Part shown: one piece after another, positions 1 to 6,372 of the stretch
How positions within the stretch are numbered: the first letter of the stretch is position 1
Layout: every line of letters begins with the position of its first letter
Source of the DNA: Prevotellaceae bacterium
GTDB lineage: Bacteria > Bacteroidota > Bacteroidia > Bacteroidales > Bacteroidaceae
DNA: 29,081 nt
NCBI GenBank assembly: GCA_015257125.1
Contig: JABZKU010000028.1
Span: forward strand, 1 to 29,081
Direction: 5' to 3'
Translations under genes and position numbers: made by a program
The notes under the pieces: generated by a model
What the model was told of the DNA's origin: nothing
Seen by the model: only the letters and a program-made list of their open reading frames with translations
The model's database searches: none

Positions 1-1
1 C

Positions 2-490
2 ACCTACATGGGTGGGATGTTCTCCGGTTGCAAGGCGTTGACCTCTCTCGATCTGAAGCACTTCAACACACAAAACGTCACTGACATGAGACGGATGTTC
101 ATCGGTTGCTCTGGTTTGACTTCTCTTGACTTGTCGCACTTCAACACCCAAAAAGTCACTAATATGGATTGGATGTTCTATGGTTGCTCGGCGCTGACGA
201 CCATCAACAGCAATACAGCTTGGCAATGTCCCGAATCGTACAGAATGTTTGACAACTGCACAAAGTTGAAGGGCGCAGTGGCCTACGACAAATACAAGAC
301 CGATGCAAGGATGGCCAATCCGGAAACGGGCTATTTCACGGCTAAGCCGACTGCAGTGGAAAGCGTGCGCTTCGGTGCAGACGGTGCGCAGCACATCTAT
401 ACGCTGCAAGGCAAGCGCGTGCGCGGAGCATGGAAACATTTGCCGGCCGGAGTGTATGTGGTGAACGGAAAGAAGACGGTCAAACCATGA
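2..490 (+). CDS. BspA-family leucine-rich repeat surface protein, 3' end (partial)
   Basis: The reading frame is open through the left edge of the window, so only the C-terminal ~163 residues are present. They contain two full ~23-residue DUF285/BspA-type repeats (pattern MFxGCxxLTSLDLxHFNTQ followed by VTxM) and a third, degenerate repeat. A ~45-residue linker follows, then a C-terminal tail containing IYTLQGKRV, AGVYVVNGKK and VKP. This tail is typical of secreted Prevotella/Bacteroidales proteins and is thought to act as a sorting or anchoring module. BspA family members bind host matrix proteins such as fibronectin in oral species; any role here is inferred. The gene ends 52 bp before a strong terminator, so it is the last gene of its transcript. 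The N-terminus, including any signal peptide, lies outside the window. Confidence 0.85.
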   Translation, partial: TYMGGMFSGCKALTSLDLKHFNTQNVTDMRRMFIGCSGLTSLDLSHFNTQKVTNMDWMFYGCSALTTINSNTAWQCPESYRMFDNCTKLKGAVAYDKYKTDARMANPETGYFTAKPTAVESVRFGADGAQHIYTLQGKRVRGAWKHLPAGVYVVNGKKTVKP

Positions 491-541
491 CACCATTCCA
501 AAGATTTCCTTTCTTCTTGCGCTGTTCATCAGTGCGCAGGG

Positions 542-580
542 AAAGCGCCACGCTACAGGTTTGTAGCGTGGCGCTCTTTG
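542..580 (+). terminator. Rho-independent terminator after the BspA-like gene
   Basis: A perfect 12-bp stem (545-556 with 563-574, GCGCCACGCTAC / GTAGCGTGGCGC) has a 6-nt loop, with AAA before it and TCTTTGTT after it. It lies 52 bp past the stop codon of the plus-strand gene. The flanking A and T runs mean it could also stop transcription coming from crcB on the minus strand. Confidence 0.85.
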
Positions 581-776
581 TTAAGACGGGACGGGAGATA
601 GGGACGATGCGTTGGTGCGTGCCTTGCACGGCCATCCGTTGGGGAGCAGAAATGCTGTCGCCGAAAAAGTTGTGGTGCTCGTTAGGGTAGCGCGTGCGAA
701 TGCCGAGGAGCGCGGTGAGCGAGTTGGTGCACCACGCTGTGAAACCGGGGCGAAATTACGCTTGGCGGATGCGCAA

Positions 777-1145
777 TCAGGCCGCAAGGCGATGTCCTAA
801 CCAAAGGAGGACGAAGCCGACGATGAGGCTCGAGCAGAGGTAGGCGATGGCGGTGAAGGTGAGTTGCTGTTGCCAAAGGGCGCGGCCGTCGGCCACGAAG
901 GTGGAAAAGGTGGTGAAGCCGCCGCAAAGTCCGACGGTGAGGAAGAGGCGCAGTGCGTCGGGCGCAGCGATGCGCGAGAGCCAACCGCTCAGTAGGCCGA
1001 TGAGCAGGCAGCCGAGGGCATTGGCAGCGAAGGTGCTCCACGGAAAACGCCCGTCGGCGGCGCCGGGCAGAAGCAACGTGAGGAGATAGCGGAGGATGCC
1101 GCCAACGAAACAGCCGCAGCCGACGGCCAAGAGGGAACGTAGCAT
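777..1145 (-). CDS. crcB: CrcB/Fluc fluoride ion channel
   Basis: The protein is 122 residues, usual for the Fluc/CrcB family of small four-helix membrane proteins that form dual-topology dimers and export fluoride. Visible motifs are GGILRY at 15-20, a conserved Asn in the second helix (FAANALG, N42), and the pore signature GGFTTFSTF at 75-83. Four hydrophobic segments are evident (about 4-26, 38-56, 66-84, 96-118). The frame is open further upstream to 1298, but that 51-residue extension is basic and low-complexity with no family match, so I chose the ATG at 1145. It follows the RsmI-like gene in the same direction, separated by a hairpin with a T-rich tail, so it may be transcribed separately. 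I saw no fluoride riboswitch in front of it. Confidence 0.9.
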   Translation of the reverse strand: MLRSLLAVGCGCFVGGILRYLLTLLLPGAADGRFPWSTFAANALGCLLIGLLSGWLSRIAAPDALRLFLTVGLCGGFTTFSTFVADGRALWQQQLTFTAIAYLCSSLIVGFVLLWLGHRLAA

Positions 1146-1295
1146 ATATAAAAGAGGAGGGAAGGGGCGTGAAAAAGAGCTTGATTTTGATGATCGAAGA
1201 ACCGCGTGTCGACTTGAGTGGTGAGGCAGGTGCACTCCGACTGCGAATCGGCCTACTTCGCGGTGAGGGCGTTGCAATCGGCATGGCGCCGACGA

Positions 1296-1340
1296 CAAAA
1301 GAAACAGGCGGAGGCCTTCGCGTGGAGAGGTCTCCGCCTC
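1296..1340 (-). terminator. Terminator after the RsmI-like gene
   Basis: On the minus strand an 11-bp stem with one mismatch (1306-1316 with 1329-1339; core GGCGGAG/CTCCGCC) is followed by a T-rich stretch (TGTTTCTTTTG). It starts 7 bp after the stop codon at 1347 and separates that operon from crcB. Confidence 0.65.
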
Positions 1341-1346
1341 GTCGGG

Positions 1347-2051
1347 TCAGGCGTAGATGAGAAAAATGGCGGGAATCTTACCCAAATCGGGTAAGCCCGT
1401 TTGTTTCCACGTTTTGACGCTGCGTGTGCAGATCCACTCGCGGTCGGTGGTGATGCCGGCGGCGACACAGAGTCGCGTTTTGGGCGAACAGGTCGAAAGG
1501 ATGTCGGCAAAGAGTTTGGCGTTGCGGTAGGGCGTCTCGATGAAGAGTTGCGTTTGGTGTTCGTCGCGCGAACGGGCTTCCAACTGTTTGAGGCGCTTGG
1601 TGCGCGCGGGGCCGTCGATGGGAAGGTAGCCGTGGAAGGCAAAGCTTTGGCCGTTGAAGCCCGACGCCATCACAGCGAGGAGAATGCTCGAGGGGCCGAC
1701 CAGCGGCACGACGCGCAAGCCTTCCTGTTGGGCGATGGCGACCAAGTCGGCACCGGGATCGGCCACGGCGGGGCAGCCGGCTTCGCTGATGACACCCACG
1801 TCTTCGCCCTTGCGCAGGGGAGCGAGAAAGGAGGAGAAGCGCGCGGGATCGGCGTGCTTGCCCATCTCGTAGAAGGTGAGCGCGTCGATGTCGATGTTGC
1901 GGTCTACGGCTTTGAGGAAGCGCCGCGCCGTGCGGATTTCTTCGACGACGAAGTGGCGGATGGAGCGCACGATGTCGGCATTGGCGGCGGGGAGTACGCG
2001 GTCGTGGGGCGTGTCGCCGAGGGTGACGGGAATGAGATAGAGAGCGGCCAT
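1347..2051 (-). CDS. RsmI-family (tetrapyrrole methylase fold) SAM-dependent rRNA methyltransferase
   Basis: This 234-residue protein matches the short Bacteroidetes relatives of RsmI, the enzyme that 2'-O-methylates 16S rRNA cytidine 1402 using S-adenosylmethionine. Family motifs: ISEAGCPAVADPG (88-100), corresponding to the SDAGxPxxxDPG signature; LVGPSS (117-122), the SAM-binding loop; and IETPYR (171-176), corresponding to the ExPHR/EsPYR motif. E. coli RsmI is about 50 residues longer, so this may be the paralogous short form with a different or unassigned substrate; I give no symbol for that reason. The open frame runs far upstream into the glycosyltransferase gene, but only the part from the ATG at 2051 matches the family. 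Its start lies 4 bp after the stop of the glycosyltransferase, indicating co-transcription. Confidence 0.82.
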   Translation of the reverse strand: MAALYLIPVTLGDTPHDRVLPAANADIVRSIRHFVVEEIRTARRFLKAVDRNIDIDALTFYEMGKHADPARFSSFLAPLRKGEDVGVISEAGCPAVADPGADLVAIAQQEGLRVVPLVGPSSILLAVMASGFNGQSFAFHGYLPIDGPARTKRLKQLEARSRDEHQTQLFIETPYRNAKLFADILSTCSPKTRLCVAAGITTDREWICTRSVKTWKQTGLPDLGKIPAIFLIYA

Positions 2052-2055
2052 GGCG

Positions 2056-3087
2056 TTAGGACATGAATTGGGAGAAGGTTTTCTGCCGTTGCACATAGAA
2101 GCCGTAGATGAGGCTGCGTTGTATGCGTTCGGGGATGTTGAAGAGGGTGGTGGACTCGAGGTTCTGTCGGCGGGCAGCGTCGAAGAGATGTTGCCACTTG
2201 TGGAAATCGCGTCGGGCTCGGCGCACGGCATTGGCGTTGGCGAAGTCGCCCGTTGCGAAGTATTTGAGCCACGCGATACCGTCGAGCCATTTGCGAACGC
2301 GAAGGACGTGGCGCAACTCGTCGGTGGGGAGATTCTTGTAGAGCATGGTGAGACTGTTGCGGAAATTGAGGTAGGTTTTCCGCGGATGCTCAGTGGGGAG
2401 TGTGCCGCCGCCGACGTGGTAGACGACCGATTGGGGGATGCACACAATTTTTCGCGCTCGCGCTCGGAGTCGCCAGCAGAAATCGATCTCTTCGAAGTGG
2501 GCGAAGAAGTGCGGGTCGAAGCCTCCGACGGCGTTCCAGTCGGCGGGGCGAACGAGTAGTGCGGCGCCGGTAGCCCAGAAGAGGGAACGCACGGTGTCGT
2601 ACTGCCCGTGGTCTTTCTCGAGGACGTTGAGCATGCGGCCGCGGCAGAAGGGATAGCCGTAGCGGTCGATGAATCCGCCTGCGGCACCGGCGTGTTCGAA
2701 ACTGTCGTGCGCCCATTCGGCGTGGATCTTGGGTTGGGCGGCGGCCGTTTCGGGATGCGCGTCCATGTAGGTGCGCAGTGGGGTGAGCCAGCCGGGGGAG
2801 GTGCGCACATCGCTGTTGAGGAGGAGGTAATAGTCGTAGCGTCCGGGCGTTTCGGCTTCGATGCGGCGGAAGGCGGCATTGTAGCCTTCGGCAAAGCCGT
2901 GGTTTTTGTCGAAGCAGAGGAGACGCACGTCCGGGTGTTCGGTACGCAGGTAGTCGAGCGAGGCGTCGGTCGACCCGTTGTCGGCTACAATGACTTCGCC
3001 CTCGTCGGCGCAGTCGCTCACGACGCCCGGCAGATAGCGGCGGAGCATGTCAACGCCGTTCCAGTTGAGAATCACAACAGCAATCAT
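2056..3087 (-). CDS. Family 2 glycosyltransferase
   Basis: The protein is 343 residues. It begins with the classical GT-A fold pattern VVILNWNG (4-11), followed by the nucleotide-binding VADNGST (34-40) and a DxD-type metal/nucleotide motif LLLNSDV (88-94). The acceptor-side EEIDFCWR motif (about 190) follows. This matches the rhamnosyl/galactosyl-transferase-like GT2 proteins that build cell-surface polysaccharides from nucleotide sugars. The donor and acceptor cannot be read from sequence. I chose the ATG at 3087 because the family starts directly at the first beta strand; an upstream in-frame codon would add 12 unrelated residues. It lies between mtaB (49-bp gap) and the RsmI-like gene (4-bp gap) on the minus strand, probably one operon, though no functional link is evident. 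Confidence 0.88.
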   Translation of the reverse strand: MIAVVILNWNGVDMLRRYLPGVVSDCADEGEVIVADNGSTDASLDYLRTEHPDVRLLCFDKNHGFAEGYNAAFRRIEAETPGRYDYYLLLNSDVRTSPGWLTPLRTYMDAHPETAAAQPKIHAEWAHDSFEHAGAAGGFIDRYGYPFCRGRMLNVLEKDHGQYDTVRSLFWATGAALLVRPADWNAVGGFDPHFFAHFEEIDFCWRLRARARKIVCIPQSVVYHVGGGTLPTEHPRKTYLNFRNSLTMLYKNLPTDELRHVLRVRKWLDGIAWLKYFATGDFANANAVRRARRDFHKWQHLFDAARRQNLESTTLFNIPERIQRSLIYGFYVQRQKTFSQFMS

Positions 3088-3136
3088 GGATGAAAATAGT
3101 TTTGAGGTCAAAAAAGTGCCCACAAGGGCGGTAGGA

Positions 3137-4492
3137 TCAAAGGATAGGGGTGGCGATGAGTGCGTCGCCGCTCTCGTTGAAGTCGCCGAGCAGGGCTTGT
3201 CCGAGGGTGTCGGGGGCGATGTCGAAGCCGGGAGCCGCTTCGACGCGAATATAATTGTCGGTCCACCCCATCATGGGGCGGCCTTCGCGCAGATGTTCCC
3301 ACAGCACGGTGCGGGTTTCGCCGATGAAGCGGCGATAGTGGGCGATGCGCTTTTCTTCCGAGAGAGCAAGGAGCCGACGACTGCGCTCGCGCTTGGTGGG
3401 GGCGTCGACCACGTGCGGGATCTCGAGCGCTGCGGTGCCGGGACGCTCGGAGTAACTGAAGACGTGCAACTGGGAGATGGGCAACGAAGCGATGAAGTTG
3501 TAGGCTTCTTCAAAGCATTCGTCGGTTTCTCCGCGAGTGCCGACAATCACGTCCACGCCGATGAAGGCATCGGGCATGATGCGGCGAATGAGTTCCACCT
3601 TATTGCGGAAAAGCGTCGTGTCGTAGCGTCGCTTCATGAGTGAAAGCACGGTGTCACTTCCGCTTTGAAGGGGAATGTGGAAGTGGGGCATGAAGGCGCG
3701 GCTGTGGGCGCAGAAATCAACAATCTCGTCGGTGAGCAGATTCGGCTCAATGCTCGAGATGCGGTAGCGCTTGATGCCTTCGACGCGGTCGAGTGCGTGG
3801 ACGAGTTGTGAGAAATTCTCTCCGGTGGAGCGGCCGAAATCGCCGATGTTCACGCCGGTAAGCACGATTTCAAGTCCGCCGTCGGCCGCCGCTTGTTCGG
3901 CCTGCGCCACTACTTCGGCAATGGTCGCATTGCGTGAGCGCCCACGCGCAGCGGGAATGGTGCAGTAAGTGCAATAATAGTTGCAACCGTCTTGCACTTT
4001 GAGGAAGTAGCGTGTGCGATCGCCGCGGGAGCAGGAGGGAACGAAGGTCTTGATGTCGCGCAGTGGGGTGGTGTAGCAGATGCCGCCGTGCGATTGACTG
4101 TCGGCGCGCACGCCGAGTTGTTTGGCTTCGTAGTGCTCTTCGATGAGTTCGATGAGGCGGCCTTTCTGTTCCTGCCCCACCACGAGGTCGACACCCTCAA
4201 TCTGTGCGATGTGCTCGCCCGAGAGTTGCGCGTAGCAACCCATGACCGCGATAAACGCACCGGGATGTTCGCGGTGCAAGCTGCGAATGGCGTGACGGCA
4301 TTTGGCATCGGCCTCGCCGGTGACGCTGCAAGTATTGACAATGCAGATGTCTGCAGCTTCGTTTTCGGCCGGTGTGCAACCTTTGTCGCTGAGACGGTCG
4401 CGCAAAGTTGAGGTTTCGGCGTAGTTGAGTTTGCAGCCCAACGTGACGAAAGTGGCCTTCTTCTTATATATAGGAGATGAGTGATTGTCCAT
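3137..4492 (-). CDS. mtaB: tRNA t6A37 methylthiotransferase MtaB (radical SAM)
   Basis: The 451-residue protein has the methylthiotransferase architecture. The N-terminal MTTase domain carries three cluster cysteines: C20 in TLGCKLNYAE, C55 in NTCSVTGEAD and C86 in MGCYAQ. The radical-SAM core has GCNYYCTYC (C170, C174, C177), and a short C-terminal TRAM-like region follows. The CKLN signature and NTCSVT favour the MtaB subgroup, which converts ct6A/t6A to ms2t6A at position 37 of ANN-decoding tRNAs, over MiaB or RimO. I chose the ATG at 4492; the only in-frame alternative is a TTG four codons upstream that overlaps a promoter-like element. It is the first gene of a minus-strand operon with the glycosyltransferase and the RsmI-like enzyme, so two RNA-modifying enzymes flank the glycosyltransferase. 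Confidence 0.9.
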   Translation of the reverse strand: MDNHSSPIYKKKATFVTLGCKLNYAETSTLRDRLSDKGCTPAENEAADICIVNTCSVTGEADAKCRHAIRSLHREHPGAFIAVMGCYAQLSGEHIAQIEGVDLVVGQEQKGRLIELIEEHYEAKQLGVRADSQSHGGICYTTPLRDIKTFVPSCSRGDRTRYFLKVQDGCNYYCTYCTIPAARGRSRNATIAEVVAQAEQAAADGGLEIVLTGVNIGDFGRSTGENFSQLVHALDRVEGIKRYRISSIEPNLLTDEIVDFCAHSRAFMPHFHIPLQSGSDTVLSLMKRRYDTTLFRNKVELIRRIMPDAFIGVDVIVGTRGETDECFEEAYNFIASLPISQLHVFSYSERPGTAALEIPHVVDAPTKRERSRRLLALSEEKRIAHYRRFIGETRTVLWEHLREGRPMMGWTDNYIRVEAAPGFDIAPDTLGQALLGDFNESGDALIATPIL

Positions 4493-4501
4493 AATTGGGT
4501 G

Positions 4502-4509
4502 CAAAAATA
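4502..4509 (-). promoter_or_regulatory. Possible -7 promoter element for the mtaB operon
   Basis: On the minus strand TATTTTTG matches the Bacteroidetes TAnnTTTG -7 box. Transcription would start only a few bases before the ATG at 4492, giving an almost leaderless mRNA. No well-spaced TTTG -33 element is visible, so this is tentative. Confidence 0.35.
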
Positions 4510-4674
4510 CACGATACGTGGGGAAAGACCAATATTTATGCCTGCTTTGCGCCGAGCCGATGAGTTGTTTTAAGAGAAGATGCGTGTTTTGTTAGGTTGA
4601 CTTTTCAATAATTGATGTAATGGGCGCTTTTCTGTAGTTTGCGCTCACTTTTCTCGAAAAAAAAAGGCGTTTCG

Positions 4675-4705
4675 CTTGGAAGTGTAAGAAAAGTCCGTAC
4701 CTTTG
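4675..4705 (+). promoter_or_regulatory. Bacteroidetes-type promoter for the small lipoprotein
   Basis: TACCTTTG (4698-4705) is a perfect TAnnTTTG -7 box. A CTTGG (4675-4679), approximating the TTTG -33 element, lies about 19 nt upstream. The start codon of the lipoprotein is 50 bp downstream, leaving a short leader. Confidence 0.65.
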
Positions 4706-4755
4706 CATCGTTTTAATACAAGCAATTGATTGTTTTACTCTAAACTCACACAACA

Positions 4756-4941
4756 ATGAAGAAATTGGTTTTCATGTTCGTAGCTCTCGCAGCTATCTCT
4801 TTCGCTTCTTGCGGTAACAAGGCTCAAACTACCACTACTAACGACAGCGACAGCGTCCAGGTTGATAGCCTCCAACAAGACAGCACGCACGCTGACAGCG
4901 CCGCTACGGACACCGTAAAGGCTGACTCTGTAAAGGCCTAA
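4756..4941 (+). CDS. Small Asp/Ser/Thr-rich lipoprotein
   Basis: A 61-residue protein with a lipoprotein signal peptide: basic MKK, a hydrophobic core, and a lipobox FASC with the cysteine at position 20. The mature part is only about 42 residues. It is acidic and very rich in Ser, Thr, Asp, Gln and Ala (repeated DSxxxDS, DSTHADSAATD), with no predictable fold. Such short low-complexity lipoproteins are common in Bacteroidales and have no assigned function. Its own consensus promoter lies upstream and its own terminator downstream, so it is a single-gene transcript; such clean signals often go with high expression, though that is inference. The reading frame is well supported by the signal peptide and regular codon use. 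Confidence 0.8.
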   Translation: MKKLVFMFVALAAISFASCGNKAQTTTTNDSDSVQVDSLQQDSTHADSAATDTVKADSVKA

Positions 4942-5007
4942 GCTCAGAGCTACGTACGTCGCCAACGCATGGCGACAAGCCCTAAAATTGGGCACTTGAG
5001 AGAATTG

Positions 5008-5042
5008 AAACCGGTAGGAACTTTTGTTCCTCCGGTTTTTTG
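5008..5042 (+). terminator. Rho-independent terminator of the small lipoprotein
   Basis: The stem AAACCGG-t-AGGAAC / GTTCCT-CCGGTTT (5008-5021 with 5026-5038) has one bulge, a TTTT loop, and a run of six T at its end. It lies about 65 bp past the stop codon. Confidence 0.85.
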
Positions 5043-5084
5043 TGTCTTGAAGGTTGGAGTACTCGAAAACCTCTCTCAAATATG

Positions 5085-5125
5085 GACATCTCCCCTCACA
5101 TCATCGCGGTGTGAGGGGAGATGTC
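5085..5125. repeat. Perfect 16-bp inverted repeat (hairpin)
   Basis: 5085-5100 and 5110-5125 are exact reverse complements (GACATCTCCCCTCACA / TGTGAGGGGAGATGTC) around a 9-nt spacer. It is followed on the plus strand by only TTTG, so it is a weak terminator at best. It could instead be a protein-binding site or a structured RNA. The rest of the gap to 5303 is a GT-rich stretch with imprecise repeats of a GTTGATG-like word and no gene that I can support. Confidence 0.6.
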
Positions 5126-5302
5126 TTTGCCTACCTGTCCAATTCTTGTCGGGAGGCAGTTGTGTTGTTGATGTAGTGTAACTGTAGATTTCGCTTTTTT
5201 GTGTTGCTGTATGCTTGTTGTCGATGAAGTAGGTTGTTGCCGATGGAGTTTTATTGTGGTCGATGTATTGTGGTAGTCGTAGACGGATTGTAGAAAGCGT
5301 GA

Positions 5303-6109
5303 TTAAAAAGACACATAAGGCGCCAGCCGATCGTGGTCACGCTCCGTGAACAGGGGGCAGCCGCGCAGATCGTCCCAACCGCGCAGCGGACCGATTTTGT
5401 TGCGCCGGTTCACGATGAATTTCACTTGTTCGTAGTTGAGATAGGGGTGCCGCACCAGTGCTTTGAACGTCGCGCGGTTGAGGTTGAGGCGTCGGGGCGC
5501 AAATTGTGGAGCCACCCTCACCCAATTTGCCGCGTCATACGGCAATCCGTTGATTTCAGTGAGTTGTCGAGCGTTGACAAAGCCTCCCAGTCGTTCTCGA
5601 TAGCCCACAATGGCGCGTGCATAAGCCGTACCCACGCCCGGAATGCGCTGAAAGTCCGCCGTATCCGCCGAGTTGGCATCCAGGTGTGCGCCCTGTGCGA
5701 GTTTTTGCGGCCGCAATCGGCGCAGACTGTCGTAGCGTGCCTCGCGTTCTGCCCGTCGCGCGGCACGTTCTGCCTTTTCGGCATCCCAACGTATCCGATT
5801 GGCTTGATACTCCGCTTCTCGCTGTTCGCGCGCTCGCTGTCGTTCCGCTTTCTCGTGCTGCCATTCGTCCCACTGCGCCTGTCGTGCTTGGACGTAACGC
5901 AGCGAGTCGGTGCGCCGTCGTTGTTCGAAATTGCGTACTTCGCGCAAAGCCGCGTCGTCCGGTCGATTCACGGCGGTAGCCGAGTGGTCTCCACCGGTCA
6001 GCAACGGGAATAACCACAGTTTGATTGCGGCGAAGAGCAGGAGCAAGACGAGGAGCATAATGAGTCCGATGCGCGTCTCGCGGGAGAGGGAGGAAAAAGG
6101 CATTTTCAT
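5303..6109 (-). CDS. Membrane-anchored helix-hairpin-helix (ComEA-like) protein
   Basis: The predicted protein is 268 residues, starting at the ATG at 6109 (an ATG two codons later is also possible). A longer GTG start at 6208 would add 33 unrelated residues. Order of parts: a short basic cytoplasmic end; one membrane helix at about 14-36; a strongly charged Arg/Glu/Gln-rich segment (about 55-150) likely to form a long helix or coiled coil; then a tandem helix-hairpin-helix region. The first HhH contains RIPGVGTAYARAIVGYRE; the second is near HPYLNYEQVKFIV. HhH motifs bind DNA non-specifically, and ComEA-type proteins of this shape take part in DNA uptake. In Bacteroidetes the role is untested, so I call it ComEA-like only by architecture. 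It stands alone, convergent with the small lipoprotein and divergent from the thiamine operon. Confidence 0.75.
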   Translation of the reverse strand: MKMPFSSLSRETRIGLIMLLVLLLLFAAIKLWLFPLLTGGDHSATAVNRPDDAALREVRNFEQRRRTDSLRYVQARQAQWDEWQHEKAERQRAREQREAEYQANRIRWDAEKAERAARRAEREARYDSLRRLRPQKLAQGAHLDANSADTADFQRIPGVGTAYARAIVGYRERLGGFVNARQLTEINGLPYDAANWVRVAPQFAPRRLNLNRATFKALVRHPYLNYEQVKFIVNRRNKIGPLRGWDDLRGCPLFTERDHDRLAPYVSF

Positions 6110-6289
6110 GGGGCAACACTTGAAAAAGTGGAGGAGCGCAAGCGAGCGAATTGCCGTTGCACACACGCCAAATTTAGTAAAATCGCTCGTAATGGGTGAG
6201 TTTTGCACTAAGTTTCTACTCCAATCTGCTGTTTTCTGTCGAAAACGATGGGAATTTGCGAGAAAAGGCTTAACTTCGCGTTCGATTTA

Positions 6290-6358
6290 AGGGGGTGCCT
6301 TACTCTTAGGCTGAGAATAAACCCCATGAACTGATCCGGGTAATGCCGGCGTAGTTAT
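6290..6358 (+). promoter_or_regulatory. TPP (THI-element) riboswitch
   Basis: The conserved thi-box is plain: GGGGTGCC, then GGCTGAGA, ACCC, GAACTGATCCGGGTAATGCC and GGCGTAG. These are the pyrimidine- and pyrophosphate-sensing arms of the TPP aptamer. It ends about 15 nt before the ATG of the TonB receptor, with no terminator hairpin between. This suggests that TPP binding blocks ribosome access rather than terminating transcription. It should control the whole uptake operon (receptor, PnuT, pyrophosphokinase). A promoter-like TAACTTCG lies at 6270-6277. Confidence 0.95.
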
Positions 6359-6372
6359 CTAAATTAATCTAC

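Noticed and set aside
581..787. Minus-strand ORF of 68 residues, and an open frame reading WCTNSLTALLGIRTRYPNEH downstream of crcB.
   Set aside because: No plausible start for the second, and it runs through the terminator hairpin at 545-574; no recognisable family.
1146..1346. Possible fluoride riboswitch in front of crcB.
   Set aside because: The conserved fluoride-aptamer segments could not be found; the only structure seen is a terminator-type hairpin.
2052..2894. N-terminal extension of the RsmI-like ORF through the glycosyltransferase gene.
   Set aside because: Overlaps the well-supported glycosyltransferase in another frame; only the part from 2051 matches the methyltransferase family.
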